A DNA stretch of 64,000 bases from Nesterenkonia sp. PF2B19 (GTDB lineage: Bacteria; Actinomycetota; Actinomycetes; Actinomycetales; Micrococcaceae): NCBI RefSeq assembly GCF_001758425.2, contig NZ_MDSS02000004.1, positions 1 through 64,000 of the forward strand, written 5' to 3'. The position numbers and the translations under genes are program-made. Position 1 is the first letter of the stretch; each line of letters opens with the position of its first letter. Shown here piece by piece: positions 27,463 to 36,230 of this stretch. Under the pieces are notes generated by a model that saw only the letters and a program-made list of their open reading frames with translations, was not told where the DNA came from and searched no databases.

Positions 27463-28441
27463 CCACCACCGCTGACGACAGCCGCCGAGCCCGGCGGGAG
27501 GCTGCGGTGCAGCACCGCGCCGCGAAGTCCGATCGGGCCAAGGCGGAGGCGCGCCTCGGCTGGCTGCTGGCCGGACCCGCCTTCGTCATCATGCTCGCCG
27601 TGACCGCCTACCCGATCGGTCAGGCGGTCTTCGACTCGCTCTTCTCCTTCCGGCTCACCGCCCCGGACGAGCGACACTTCGTGTTCCTGTCCAACTACGC
27701 CACGATCTTCACCGACGGCGTCTTCTGGCGCGCCCTGCTGGTCACGGTGCTCATCACGGTGGTCACCGTGGCCGTCGACTGGTGCTCGGCTTCGCGTTGG
27801 CCCTGGTGATGCACCGGGCCCTGAAGCGCCTGCGGGGCATGCTCCGGACCGCGATCCTGGTGCCCTACGGCATCATCACCGTGGTCTCGGCCTTCGCCTG
27901 GTACTACATGTTCGACATCAACTCCGGGTTCGTGAACAGCTGGTTCGGCTTCGTGCCGGGCATCGGGGGAGACCTCGACTGGTTTGCGAACTTCGGCACC
28001 GCGATCACCGTGATCATGGCCTCGGAGATCTGGAAGACCACCCCGTTCATCGCGCTGCTGCTGCTGGCCGGACTGGCTCAGGTCCCGGATGAGCTCCTGG
28101 AGGCCGCGCGGGTGGACGGGGCCACCTGGTGGCAGCAGATGTCCCGGGTGACGATTCCCAACATGAAGGCCGCCATCATGGTGGCGGTGCTCTTCCGTGC
28201 ACTGGACGCGTTCCGGATCTTCGACAACGTGTTCATCATGACCGGAGGCGATGCGGGCACCGAGGTGCTCTCGCTGTTGGCCTACCGGACGTCGATCGGA
28301 CGGTTGGAGATCGGGCTCGGCTCGGCCATCTCGGTGGTGCTGTTCCTGTGCGTGCTGCTGATCTGCTTCGTCGCGATCAAGTTCTTCAAAGTCGATCTCG
28401 CCAGCGGCACGGACGCCGGCGGCAAGGGAGGGAAGAAGTGA
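27459..28441 (+). pseudogene. Sugar ABC transporter permease (SugA-like), one frameshift
   Basis: The N-terminal frame (to about 27780) reads through helix 1, LGWLLAGPAFVIMLAVTAYP. The remainder continues in another frame as LVLGFALALVMHRALKR and carries the permease EAA loop EAARVDGATWWQQMSRVTIP. Inserting one base near 27778 (GAC to GAGC or similar) restores a continuous protein of about 327 residues, usual for MalF/SugA. Six helices are visible. The start overlaps the binding-protein stop by 4 bp. Everything else in the operon is intact, so a sequencing deletion is more likely than a dead gene. Confidence 0.85.
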
Positions 28442-29292
28442 TGGCTGCTTCCGGAACGCTCACCGGCCGCCAGCGCCTGGCCTGGACCGTGCTGACTGTC
28501 GTGGTCCTGGGCTACGCACTGTTCCCCGTCGCCGCGATCCTGGCGACGAGCTTCAAGACGCCCGGAGACCTCGGCAACAACACGTTCCTCCCGACGGTGT
28601 GGACGTGGCAGAACTACGAGATGATCTTCTTCGGCAACGCGCAGGAGCTGTTCCTGACGGCGCTGCGGAACTCCATCGGCATCACGCTGATCGCCACGTT
28701 CGTCGCCGTGGTGCTCGCTACGTTGTGCGCCTATGCGATCGCCCGGCTGGACTTTCCCGGCAAGAAGGTCATCCTGGCCTCGGCCCTGGCGGTCTCGATC
28801 TTCCCGGTGATCTCTGTGGTCACACCGCTGTTCAACGTGTGGCGCGTCATCGGGCTCTACGACACGTGGCTCGGCCTGATCATCCCCTACCTGTCGCTGA
28901 CCCTGCCGATCTCCATCTGGACGCTGGCCGCGTTCTTCCGGCAGATCCCGTGGGAGCTGGAGCAGGCGGCGCAGGTGGACGGCGCCACCCAGTGGCAGGC
29001 TTTCCGTCGGGCGATCGTCCCGCTGGCGATGCCCGGGGTGTTCACCACCGCGATCATCGCCTTCTTCATCGCGTGGAACGACTTCGTCTACGGGATCTCG
29101 CTGACCTCCACCGAGGCGGCACGCCCCGTCCCGGCGGCGCTGGCGTTCTTCACCGGAGCCTCCCAGTTCGAGGAGCCCACCGGTGCGATCTCCGCGGCGG
29201 CGATCGTGGTGACCATCCCCGTGGTGGTCCTCGTGCTGCTGTTCCAGCGTCAGATCGTCTCCGGCCTGACGCAGGGGGCGGTGAAGGGATGA
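28441..29292 (+). CDS. Sugar ABC transporter permease (SugB-like)
   Basis: 283 residues, six membrane helices, MalG-type. The EAA loop EQAAQVDGATQWQAFRRAIVP docks the ATPase. N-terminal AWTVLTVVVLGYALFPVAAI is helix 1 and TSFKTP marks the usual following loop. The ATG at 28441 shares one base with the stop of the preceding permease (GTGATGG), so the genes are translationally coupled. Confidence 0.94.
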   Translation: MAASGTLTGRQRLAWTVLTVVVLGYALFPVAAILATSFKTPGDLGNNTFLPTVWTWQNYEMIFFGNAQELFLTALRNSIGITLIATFVAVVLATLCAYAIARLDFPGKKVILASALAVSIFPVISVVTPLFNVWRVIGLYDTWLGLIIPYLSLTLPISIWTLAAFFRQIPWELEQAAQVDGATQWQAFRRAIVPLAMPGVFTTAIIAFFIAWNDFVYGISLTSTEAARPVPAALAFFTGASQFEEPTGAISAAAIVVTIPVVVLVLLFQRQIVSGLTQGAVKG

Positions 29293-29407
29293 CCGTACCC
29301 GCACCGACCGGCGTCGCCGGCTCACTCAGCATCCCGCAGGGCGGGAGTCCCAGACCTGAAGACCCGGACGCTGCGCGCAGCGTCGAGACCGTGGAGGAGA
29401 CGTCAGC

Positions 29408-30658
29408 ATGGCATCCATCACCCTGAAGAACATCGTGAAGAAGTACGACGACGGCTTCCCCGCCGTCAACGACGTCTCGATCGACATCGAGGACGGCGAG
29501 TTCGTCATTCTGGTCGGTCCGTCCGGCTGCGGAAAGTCCACGTTGCTGCGGATGATCGTGGGCCTGGAGGACATCACCTCCGGCGATCTGCTGATCGACG
29601 GGGAGAGGGTCAACGAGAAGGCTCCCCGGGACCGCAACCTGGCGATGGTCTTCCAGAACTATGCTCTGTACCCGCATCTGACCGTCTATGAGAACATCGC
29701 CTTCCCGATGCGGCTGACGAAGGGGAAGTTCTCCGACCAGGAGGTGGACGACCGAGTCCGGCAGGCGGCACACATGCTGGAGCTCACGGATCATCTCGAA
29801 CGGAAGCCGGCGAACCTCTCCGGCGGTCAGCGGCAGCGGGTGGCGATGGGTCGCGCGATCGTCCGGCACGCCAATGCGTTCCTCTTCGACGAGCCGTTGT
29901 CCAACCTGGACGCCAAGCTGCGCGGCCAAATGCGTGCAGAGATCTCGCAGCTGCAGCGCAGCCTCAACACCACCAGCGTCTACGTCACGCACGACCAGAC
30001 GGAGGCCATGACCCTCGGCGACCGGGTGGCCGTGCTGAAGAAGGGGGTCCTGCAGCAGATCGCCTCCCCGCGGGAGCTCTATGAGCAGCCGGCCAACCTC
30101 TTCGTGGCCGGCTTCATCGGGGCCCCGTCCATGAACTTCCTCCCCGGCACGGTGGAGGGAGACGTCCTGCAGACACCGTTGGGGGAGATCCAGCTGCCCG
30201 AGGGGACGGCCGACGCGGGGCGGGGCAAGGAGATCGTGCTGGCCGGCATCCGGCCGGACTTCTTCGAGGATGCCGCCACGCTCACGGAGACGCAGCTCGC
30301 CAAGGGCACGACGTTCGAGGCGACGCTCACCCACACCGAGTGGCTCGGCAACGAGCAGTACGTGTACGTCTCCTATGAGAACGACCCCCGGGTGGCCGAG
30401 GTCCTCCAGACGCTGGCTGAGGAGATGGACGCCGACGAGCTGCGCACCCAGCTGGTGGTCTCTGTGGATGCCACGTCCCGGCTGCGCGGTGGAGACGCCG
30501 CCACGCTGTGGGTGGACTCCCGGAGGATCCATCTGTTCGATCCGGCGACCGGGGAGAACCTCACCCGGGACGCCGAGGCCGGCGCTGAGCTGACCCGGAT
30601 GGCAAGGGAGGACCGCCAGCGCGACGCCGAGCGGGCCGCCGCCCAGCGGGAGTCCTGA
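29408..30658 (+). CDS. Sugar ABC transporter ATP-binding protein (SugC/MsiK/UgpC-like)
   Basis: 416 residues. The nucleotide-binding domain has Walker A GPSGCGKST (about 38-46), Q-loop MVFQNYALYPH, signature LSGGQRQR, Walker B FLFDEPLSNLD and H-loop VYVTHD. The C-terminal MalK-like regulatory OB domains begin near residue 240 (GAPSMNFLPG). An acidic and basic tail of about 20 residues ends the protein. It powers the two permeases just upstream. The gap of about 115 bp after the permease contains only a dubious 45-codon frame. A terminator follows. Confidence 0.95.
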   Translation: MASITLKNIVKKYDDGFPAVNDVSIDIEDGEFVILVGPSGCGKSTLLRMIVGLEDITSGDLLIDGERVNEKAPRDRNLAMVFQNYALYPHLTVYENIAFPMRLTKGKFSDQEVDDRVRQAAHMLELTDHLERKPANLSGGQRQRVAMGRAIVRHANAFLFDEPLSNLDAKLRGQMRAEISQLQRSLNTTSVYVTHDQTEAMTLGDRVAVLKKGVLQQIASPRELYEQPANLFVAGFIGAPSMNFLPGTVEGDVLQTPLGEIQLPEGTADAGRGKEIVLAGIRPDFFEDAATLTETQLAKGTTFEATLTHTEWLGNEQYVYVSYENDPRVAEVLQTLAEEMDADELRTQLVVSVDATSRLRGGDAATLWVDSRRIHLFDPATGENLTRDAEAGAELTRMAREDRQRDAERAAAQRES

Positions 30659-30673
30659 GGGCACCGCACTCGT

Positions 30674-30716
30674 GAGGCGGGCGCTCACCCCTGACCAGGG
30701 GTGAGGCGCCCGCCTC
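30674..30716. terminator. Bidirectional terminator between importer operon and ABC-2 genes
   Basis: About 19-bp stem (GAGGCGGGCG...CGCCCGCCTC) with one bulged base and loop GACC, lying between two convergent operons. The symmetry would serve both strands. Confidence 0.8.
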
Positions 30717-30745
30717 GCTCTGGTGTCCCAGGGAGGGCGTGGGGC

Positions 30746-31549
30746 TCATTCCCAGCGGAACAGCAGCGCCGCCGCGCCGCCGCCCACGGCGGTCCACAGT
30801 GCCAACGCCACCCAGATCTGGCCGTCCACGGTCTGCCCCAGCCAGGCCTGCTGCAGGCCCTCGACGGCGGCGCCGAAGGGCAGCCACACTCCGATGCTCT
30901 GCAGGGTCTCCGGCAGGTTCTGCATCCCACCGAAGAGACCGCCGAGGGCGGCCAGCCCGAAGAAGGCGATCAGCCCGAGCGCGAGGGAGGCGTTCGGAGT
31001 GGGCGAGACGGCCGCGACCAGCATGCCGATGGCGTACAGCGAGGCGATCGCGGCGCCCATCACCGCCAGCGCCACGACTACGTCTGTGGGCAGGCTCGCG
31101 TCGAAGAAGACGCTGGCCACGGTGAAGGCGAGGACGATGCCCACCACGATTTGCACCACGCTCACCACGGCCTGGGCGACCAGGACCATCGCCGGTGACG
31201 CGGGGGTGACGGCAAGACGCCGCAGGATGTGCGTCTTGCGATAGGTGGCCAGGAAGCTGGGCATGTTGACCACCGCGACCGAGGCGACCACCATCAGCAG
31301 CATCAGCGGCAGCACATAGACGTCGAGGACGGACAGCTCATCCGTCAGGGCCTCGTCACCGAACGCCAGCGCCTGCATCACCAGGATCAGCACCGGCATG
31401 CCCAGGGGCAGGATCAGTCCTGCGGTGTCCCGGACGACCATCTTCGCCTCGGCGACGGTCATCCGCCACCAGGCGCGGGGTCCCGGACTGTGGGGTCGGA
31501 CGGCGGCCAGCTCCTCCTGGAGCTCCCGCTGCGGGTGGGTGCTGCTCAT
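30746..31549 (-). CDS. ABC-2 type transporter permease
   Basis: 267 residues with six membrane helices of the DrrB/ABC-2 type (LPLGMPVLILVMQALAFG, LPLMLLMVVASVAVVNMPSF, VVQIVVGIVLAFTVASVFF and so on). Such permeases export drugs, lipids or peptides. Its ATG shares one base with the stop of the ATPase gene, so the two form a coupled half-transporter pair. The divergent histidine kinase and response regulator probably control it, an arrangement like BceAB-, LiaRS- or DesKR-linked exporters. Confidence 0.9.
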   Translation of the reverse strand: MSSTHPQRELQEELAAVRPHSPGPRAWWRMTVAEAKMVVRDTAGLILPLGMPVLILVMQALAFGDEALTDELSVLDVYVLPLMLLMVVASVAVVNMPSFLATYRKTHILRRLAVTPASPAMVLVAQAVVSVVQIVVGIVLAFTVASVFFDASLPTDVVVALAVMGAAIASLYAIGMLVAAVSPTPNASLALGLIAFFGLAALGGLFGGMQNLPETLQSIGVWLPFGAAVEGLQQAWLGQTVDGQIWVALALWTAVGGGAAALLFRWE

Positions 31550-32301
31550 CAGGTCTCCTCCTCGTCGTCGGTGTCGAACGCCCGGCCGGTCAGCGCCACG
31601 AAGGCGTCCTCCAGTGTCGAGGTGCCGGCCTGGCGCCTCAGGTCCTCCGGGGTTCCCTGCGCGATGACCCGCCCGCCGTCGATCAGTGCGACTCGGTCGC
31701 AGAGTCTCTCGACCTCATCCATCGCGTGGCTCACCAGGATCACGGTCTGCCGCCGCAGCGCCTCCAACGCCGACCAGACCCGGCGGCGGGCGCTCGGGTC
31801 CAGACCGGTGGTCAGTTCATCGAGGATGACGACCTCCGGGCGGCCCACCAGCGCCAGAGCGATGGAGAGTCTCTGCTGCTGGCCCCCGGAGAGCTTGGAG
31901 AAGCGGGTGCGTGCCCTGCTCCGCAGCTCGACCATCTCGAGCACCTCCTCGGTGCCCAGCGGGTCCGGATAGAAGCTGCGATAGAGGTCCACCAGCTCCT
32001 CGCAGGTGAGGGCGTCATGCAGGGACGCCTCCTGGAGCTGGACGCCCAGGACCCGTCGCACCTTGGTGCGGTCGCGCCAGGGGTCGAGCCCCAGGATGCG
32101 GACCTGTCCGGACGTGGGACGGCGCAGTCCGGCGATCATCTCGACCGTGGAGGTCTTGCCCGCTCCGTTGGCGCCCAGGATCCCGAAGGTCTCCCCGGCA
32201 CGGATGCTCAGGCTGATGTCGTCGACGGCGTTGGTCGTGGTTCTGCGGTATCGCTTGGTCAGATGCTCGGCATCCACCGCGAGCGTCGGTGTGTTCGTCA
32301 T
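31549..32301 (-). CDS. ABC-2 type transporter ATP-binding protein
   Basis: 250 residues. Walker A GANGAGKTST (about 43-52), signature LSGGQQQRLS, Walker B VVILDELTTGLDP and H-loop VSHAMDE are all present. It belongs to the DrrA/CcmA-like exporter class. It is first in the two-gene minus-strand operon and is divergent from the sensor kinase across 110 bp that hold a strong dyad. Confidence 0.94.
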   Translation of the reverse strand: MTNTPTLAVDAEHLTKRYRRTTTNAVDDISLSIRAGETFGILGANGAGKTSTVEMIAGLRRPTSGQVRILGLDPWRDRTKVRRVLGVQLQEASLHDALTCEELVDLYRSFYPDPLGTEEVLEMVELRSRARTRFSKLSGGQQQRLSIALALVGRPEVVILDELTTGLDPSARRRVWSALEALRRQTVILVSHAMDEVERLCDRVALIDGGRVIAQGTPEDLRRQAGTSTLEDAFVALTGRAFDTDDEEET

Positions 32302-32334
32302 GTCTCCAGCCTCGCCCGGGGCGCGACGGCGCGG

Positions 32335-32376
32335 CAGTGCCGGCGGTCATGGAGTCGGACATGACTTTCGGCACTG
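32335..32376. promoter_or_regulatory. Composite dyad between ABC-2 exporter and two-component system
   Basis: Outer arms CAGTGCCG (32335-32342) and CGGCACTG (32369-32376), and inner arms GTCATG (32346-32351) and CATGAC (32360-32365), share the centre 32355.5 with equal 3-bp gaps. This is a likely binding site for the NarL-type regulator. A TAGTCT -10 for the kinase gene follows at 32400-32405. Confidence 0.75.
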
Positions 32377-32411
32377 GAGAGGGATCAGCCCCGACGCGCT
32401 AGTCTCACCCT

Positions 32412-33590
32412 ATGGGCCCCCACCAGAGACGGACGTCGGCGTCGCATCAGCGGCGCGCAGAATTCAGCGCCGGTGCGGCGATCCTCGCGCTGTGCCTCGG
32501 GGTCGGGGTGGTGGTCCTGCTGACCGGCATGCGTCCCTACATCCCGGTCCTCGCCTGGTCTGCGCTGCTGGTCGCATGCCTCGTCGGCGTGTTCTTCGCC
32601 GCCGCCCCAGTGACGGACCGCAGGATTCAGCTGGCCAGCTACGCGCTCGCCGTGCTGAGCTCGTGGGCCCTGCTGCTCACGCTGCCCGGACAGGGCATGC
32701 TGGTGGTCATCCTCGTGGTGGTCGCCGCGGTGGGCACCTATGTGGTGCCGATGGCCGCCGTCGTGGGTGTCGTCGCTCTGAACACCGTGGTGATCGCGGT
32801 GCATGCCTGGGCCCATGGGGCGGGCGTGGTGGACTACGTGGCCACACCGATCTTCTACCTGTTCATCCACCTGGCGGCGGTGCTGTCCACCTGGAGCCTG
32901 CAGCAGGAGGCCCGCATGCGGGCCGCCCTGGAGCAGAAGACGGTGGAGCTCACGGCCGCCTCGGTGCTGCTGGAGGATTCCGCGAAGACCGCCGAGAGGC
33001 TGCGCATCTCGCGGGACCTGCATGACCTGCTCGGGCATCAGCTGACGGTGCTGAACCTCGAGCTGGAGGCGGCGCGCCATCGCAGCGCCGATTCTGCGGC
33101 GGAACACGTCGAGCGGGCGAGCGGGCTCGCCAAGAAGCTGCTGGGGGACGTCCGCAGCACGGTCGGAGAGATGCGCGCCGCCGACCACGGTGACCTCGCG
33201 GAGGCGCTCCAGCGTGTGGCTGCGGCGGTGCCCAGCCTCGACATCTGGATCCGGGTGGAGACCGACGTCGAGGTCGATGAGCAGCAGCAGGACGTTCTGG
33301 TGCGGGCGGCCCAGGAGATCATGACCAACACCATCAAGCATTCGGAGGCCTGGACGCTGCGTCTGGACGTCGCGCGCCAGGAGGACAGGATCGTCCTCAC
33401 CGGGGTCAACGACGGCACCACTCCTTCCAGCGTCACGCCGGGGCACGGGCTGACGGGCCTGCGTGAGCGCGTCGAGCTGCTCGGCGGAACGCTGACCGTC
33501 ACCCCCCGACGCCGGTTCACCGTCCAGGTGGACCTTCCGGCGCACGGACGACGCGCCGGATCGACGCTCGAGGAGGCGGACAGAGCATGA
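32412..33590 (+). CDS. Sensor histidine kinase (HisKA_3, NarL/LiaS/DesK type)
   Basis: 392 residues. Five or six N-terminal membrane helices (about residues 18-165) are followed by a coiled coil and a HisKA_3 dimerisation domain with phospho-acceptor His204 in ISRDLHDLLGHQLTVLNLE. The C-terminal HATPase has EIMTNTIKHS (N-box) and GHGLTGLRERVELLGG. No large extracellular domain is present, so it may sense the membrane or the cognate ABC transporter. The ATG at 32412 lies 6 nt after a TAGTCT box, suggesting a leaderless mRNA. The stop overlaps the response-regulator ATG by 4 bp. Confidence 0.93.
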   Translation: MGPHQRRTSASHQRRAEFSAGAAILALCLGVGVVVLLTGMRPYIPVLAWSALLVACLVGVFFAAAPVTDRRIQLASYALAVLSSWALLLTLPGQGMLVVILVVVAAVGTYVVPMAAVVGVVALNTVVIAVHAWAHGAGVVDYVATPIFYLFIHLAAVLSTWSLQQEARMRAALEQKTVELTAASVLLEDSAKTAERLRISRDLHDLLGHQLTVLNLELEAARHRSADSAAEHVERASGLAKKLLGDVRSTVGEMRAADHGDLAEALQRVAAAVPSLDIWIRVETDVEVDEQQQDVLVRAAQEIMTNTIKHSEAWTLRLDVARQEDRIVLTGVNDGTTPSSVTPGHGLTGLRERVELLGGTLTVTPRRRFTVQVDLPAHGRRAGSTLEEADRA

Positions 33591-34290
33591 GCACCGAACC
33601 GTCGGGGACCCCCGAACTCGGCCACGGGGAGGACCCTCGCGTCGTCGTGGTCGACGACCAGACCCTGGTGCGCCAAGGCGTCCGCACCCTGTTGGAGCTG
33701 GGACGGACCACAGTGGTCGGTGAGGCCGGAGACGGAGCCGAGGCCCTCGACGTCGTCGCGCGCACCCGCCCGGACGTGGTCCTGCTGGACCTGCGCATGC
33801 CTCGCCACGACGGCCTGTGGTTCCTGGAGCAGCTGGAGGCCGGTGCCTTGGGGGAGCTGGGCTCCGAGCTGCCGGTGCTGGTGCTGACCACCTTCGACGA
33901 CGACGCCCTCGTCCTGGAGGCCCTGCGGCACGGCGCCCGCGGCTACCTGCTCAAGGACGTGACGGTCGAACAGCTCGCCCGGGCGGTGCGCACCTTGGCC
34001 GAGGGCGGCACCCTCATCGCCCCCTCCATCACCGACCGACTCCTGCGCGCGATCCGCTCCGGCCCTCCTCCGGTCGCGCCGCCGACGTCGGGGTGGAGGA
34101 GCTCACGTCGCGTGAGCTCGAAGTCCTTCGCCTGGTGGCCGAAGGGTATCCGAACCGGCAGATCGCGGAGCTGGTCCACCTGGCCGAGGGCACGGTGAAG
34201 AACCACATCTCCGTCATCCTGCAGAAGCTCGGGGCCCGGGACCGCACCAATGCGGTGCTGCGCGCGCTCCACGAGGGGATCCTCGGCTGA
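33587..34290 (+). pseudogene. NarL/LuxR-family response regulator, one frameshift
   Basis: The receiver domain is intact, with VVVVDDQTLVRQGV, phosphorylation site Asp68 in VVLLDLRMPRHDG, and LKDVTVEQLARAVR. After about 34080 the frame becomes Arg/Ser-rich nonsense. The HTH continues in another frame: VEELTSRELEVLRLVAEG, NRQIAELVHLAEGTVKNHIS, and the end HEGILG at 34290. One inserted base near 34080 (in GCGCCGCCGACG) restores a 234-residue regulator. As given, the protein would lack DNA binding. It is coupled to the kinase gene and probably binds the dyad at 32335-32376. Confidence 0.88.
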
Positions 34291-34384
34291 CCTGGCCCGG
34301 AACAGGTGCTAAGTTGTCCATGGATCGTCCGTCCCGCCGCACCAGCGGTGCACGGATCCTGCCCGATGACGAGCGGAGTTGAAC

Positions 34385-34771
34385 ATGAGCACCATCCCGG
34401 CCGAGCTGAAGTACAGCGCGGAGCATGAGTGGGTCGCCACCACGGACACCGACGGCGTGGTCCGCGTGGGGATCACCGACTTCGCCCAGGACGCCCTGGG
34501 CGACGTCGTCTATGTCGAGCACCCTGAGACCGGCAGCACGGTGGCCGCCGGTGACGTGGTCGGAGAGGTCGAGTCGACCAAGTCCGTCTCGGACATCTAC
34601 GCCCCGGTGGCGGGCGAGATCGTGGCCGTCAACGAGGCCCTGGAGGCCGATCCGGGCTCGGTCAACTCCGACCCCTACGGCGCCGGCTGGCTCTTCGAGG
34701 TCAAGCTCTCCGCCGCGGACGCGCTGGACGGCCTGCTGTCTGCCGAAGACTATGAAAGCCAGGTAGGCTGA
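34385..34771 (+). CDS. gcvH: Glycine cleavage system H protein
   Basis: 128 residues: lipoyl carrier shuttling the aminomethyl group between P, T and L proteins. The lipoylation site is Lys66 in EVESTKSVSD, with HEWV near the N-terminus and NSDPYGAGWLFEV near the end, all family hallmarks. The ATG at 34385 follows GAGCGGAG. A TAAGTT at 34308-34313 could be its -10. It sits directly before the FHA gene, as in mycobacteria, where gcvH (Rv1826) precedes garA (Rv1827). The other gcv genes are elsewhere. Confidence 0.96.
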   Translation: MSTIPAELKYSAEHEWVATTDTDGVVRVGITDFAQDALGDVVYVEHPETGSTVAAGDVVGEVESTKSVSDIYAPVAGEIVAVNEALEADPGSVNSDPYGAGWLFEVKLSAADALDGLLSAEDYESQVG

Positions 34772-34802
34772 GACGACATCGTCGAAGGGAAGGGAGGCCG
34801 CC

Positions 34803-35240
34803 GTGTCCACGACTTCTGGCGCACCGGATGAGCGAGAGAACATCGCTGAGACCACGAGCATCTCGTTGCCGCCTGCCGAGGCGCGTGCCGCACAGCCGCG
34901 TCTGACCGACGACGACAGGGAGGCCATCGCGGCGCTCCCGCAGGGGTCCGCGCTGCTGGTGGCCCACTCCGGCGCCAATCAGGGGGCCCGGTTCCTTCTG
35001 GACAAGGACGTGACCACCGTGGGCCGTCACCCCGAGGCGGAGATCTTCCTGGACGACGTCACGGTGTCTCGTCGGCATCTGACCTTCCGTCGGATCGCCG
35101 GCGGGTTCGAGCTGGAGGACCTCGGCAGCCTCAACGGCACCTACGTCAACCATGACCGCGTGGACCACTACACGCTCAAGGCGGGGGACGAGGTGCAGAT
35201 CGGCAAATTCCGGCTCACCTACTACGCAGGAAGCAAATGA
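34803..35240 (+). CDS. garA: FHA-domain protein GarA/OdhI
   Basis: 145 residues. An N-terminal tail contains AETTSI (Thr17-Thr18), the double-Thr motif phosphorylated by Ser/Thr kinases in GarA and OdhI. An FHA domain follows at about residues 50-140, with phosphothreonine-binding Arg75 (TVGRHPEAEI), Ser89 (TVSRRH) and Asn111 (GSLNGTYV). When unphosphorylated, this family inhibits 2-oxoglutarate dehydrogenase and controls glutamate metabolism; phosphorylation makes the tail bind its own FHA domain. The start at 34803 is a GTG. It is followed closely by ftsR. Confidence 0.93.
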   Translation: MSTTSGAPDERENIAETTSISLPPAEARAAQPRLTDDDREAIAALPQGSALLVAHSGANQGARFLLDKDVTTVGRHPEAEIFLDDVTVSRRHLTFRRIAGGFELEDLGSLNGTYVNHDRVDHYTLKAGDEVQIGKFRLTYYAGSK

Positions 35241-35317
35241 GCTGCGTTTGCTGCTGAGCACGTTATCCTGAGGCTGTTCTCCTCTACCTTCCCCCTGAGC
35301 CTGAAAGAGGATGCGCC

Positions 35318-36076
35318 GTGAGTGTCTCGCCCATGAGGAAGCCGAAGGCGTCCGCTGAGGACGTCGACCCGGCGACCACGCATGTCTTCACGATCTCCGA
35401 GGTCCTGCGGGAGCTCCAGAACGAGTTTCCGGACCTGACGGCGTCGAAGCTGCGGTTCCTCGAGGAGCGCGACCTGGTGGAGCCGGCCCGCACCCCGTCC
35501 GGGTACCGGAAGTACTGCGCCGCCGACGTCGAACGCCTCCGCTTCATCCTGGCGTTGCAGCGGGACCGCTACATGCCGTTGGACGTCATCAAGAAGACGA
35601 TGGACGCTCTGGACGCGGGGGAGCAGCCCGAGGAGCTTCCCGAGGCGGCCCCTGTGGGTCCCCGCGAGGTCACCACGGAGATGGCCGCGCAGATCACCGG
35701 CCGGATCCGCCCGTTGACCCGCAAGGAGCTGCGGGCGCAGTCGGGGGCGACGCGCGGCATGCTCGACACGCTCGAGAAGTTCCGGATCATCCGGGCGGAC
35801 GCGGACGGCAACTACAGCCACCATGACCTCAAGGCGGTCCGCGCTGTGCGGGTCCTGGCGCGCTACGGGCTCGAACCCAAGCACCTGGTCAACATCCGCC
35901 GCTCGGCAGACAACGAGCTGGACCTGATCGGTCGGGCGATGGCCCCCTACGCGGCCCGCAAGGACGCCGCCGCGCGGGCCCGGGTGGCCGAGTCCTCCAA
36001 GGAGATGTTGCAGTCTCTGAAGGACCTCCGAGCCTCGATGATGGATTCGGCGGTCGAGTCGTTGGACCGGAACTGA
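35318..36076 (+). CDS. ftsR: MerR-family regulator FtsR
   Basis: 252 residues, orthologous in position and sequence to Rv1828/FtsR, which activates ftsZ in corynebacteria. The MerR winged HTH has FTISEVLRELQNEFPDLTAS, KLRFLEERDLVEPARTPSGYR and KYCAADVERLRFI. A second helical domain (about 140-230) with TRKELRAQSGATRGMLDTLE is characteristic of this longer class. The start at GTG 35318 has AAGAGG upstream, with ATG 35333 as the alternative. It belongs to the conserved garA-ftsR-DUF151-merR2 cluster. Confidence 0.92.
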   Translation: MSVSPMRKPKASAEDVDPATTHVFTISEVLRELQNEFPDLTASKLRFLEERDLVEPARTPSGYRKYCAADVERLRFILALQRDRYMPLDVIKKTMDALDAGEQPEELPEAAPVGPREVTTEMAAQITGRIRPLTRKELRAQSGATRGMLDTLEKFRIIRADADGNYSHHDLKAVRAVRVLARYGLEPKHLVNIRRSADNELDLIGRAMAPYAARKDAAARARVAESSKEMLQSLKDLRASMMDSAVESLDRN

Positions 36077-36230
36077 GCCGTACCGCTGTCGACGCGCTCT
36101 GACGTGCGGGCAGGTCTGGACAACTGCTCCCCGGGGCGGTGACCATGGAAGTGCACGGTCGTCGTGCGCGTCCGCGCGTGCACCGCAGTCGAGGCGACCG
36201 GCGCACCGGAGGTGGGGAGGTCGCAGTCCG

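Noticed and set aside
29289-29426. 45-codon frame overlapping the permease stop and the ATPase start
   Set aside because: It begins with a coupled ATGA overlap, but its Pro/Ser/Thr-rich product has no recognisable features and runs into the ATPase gene. The region is better read as a spacer.
32335-32376. Reading the exporter/kinase dyad as a terminator hairpin
   Set aside because: It lies between divergent starts, where a terminator has no use, and the arms are broken by regular spacers as in protein-binding sites.
34291-34384. A glycine riboswitch upstream of gcvH
   Set aside because: The gap is under 100 bp and lacks the conserved tandem aptamer features; only a simple promoter is visible.
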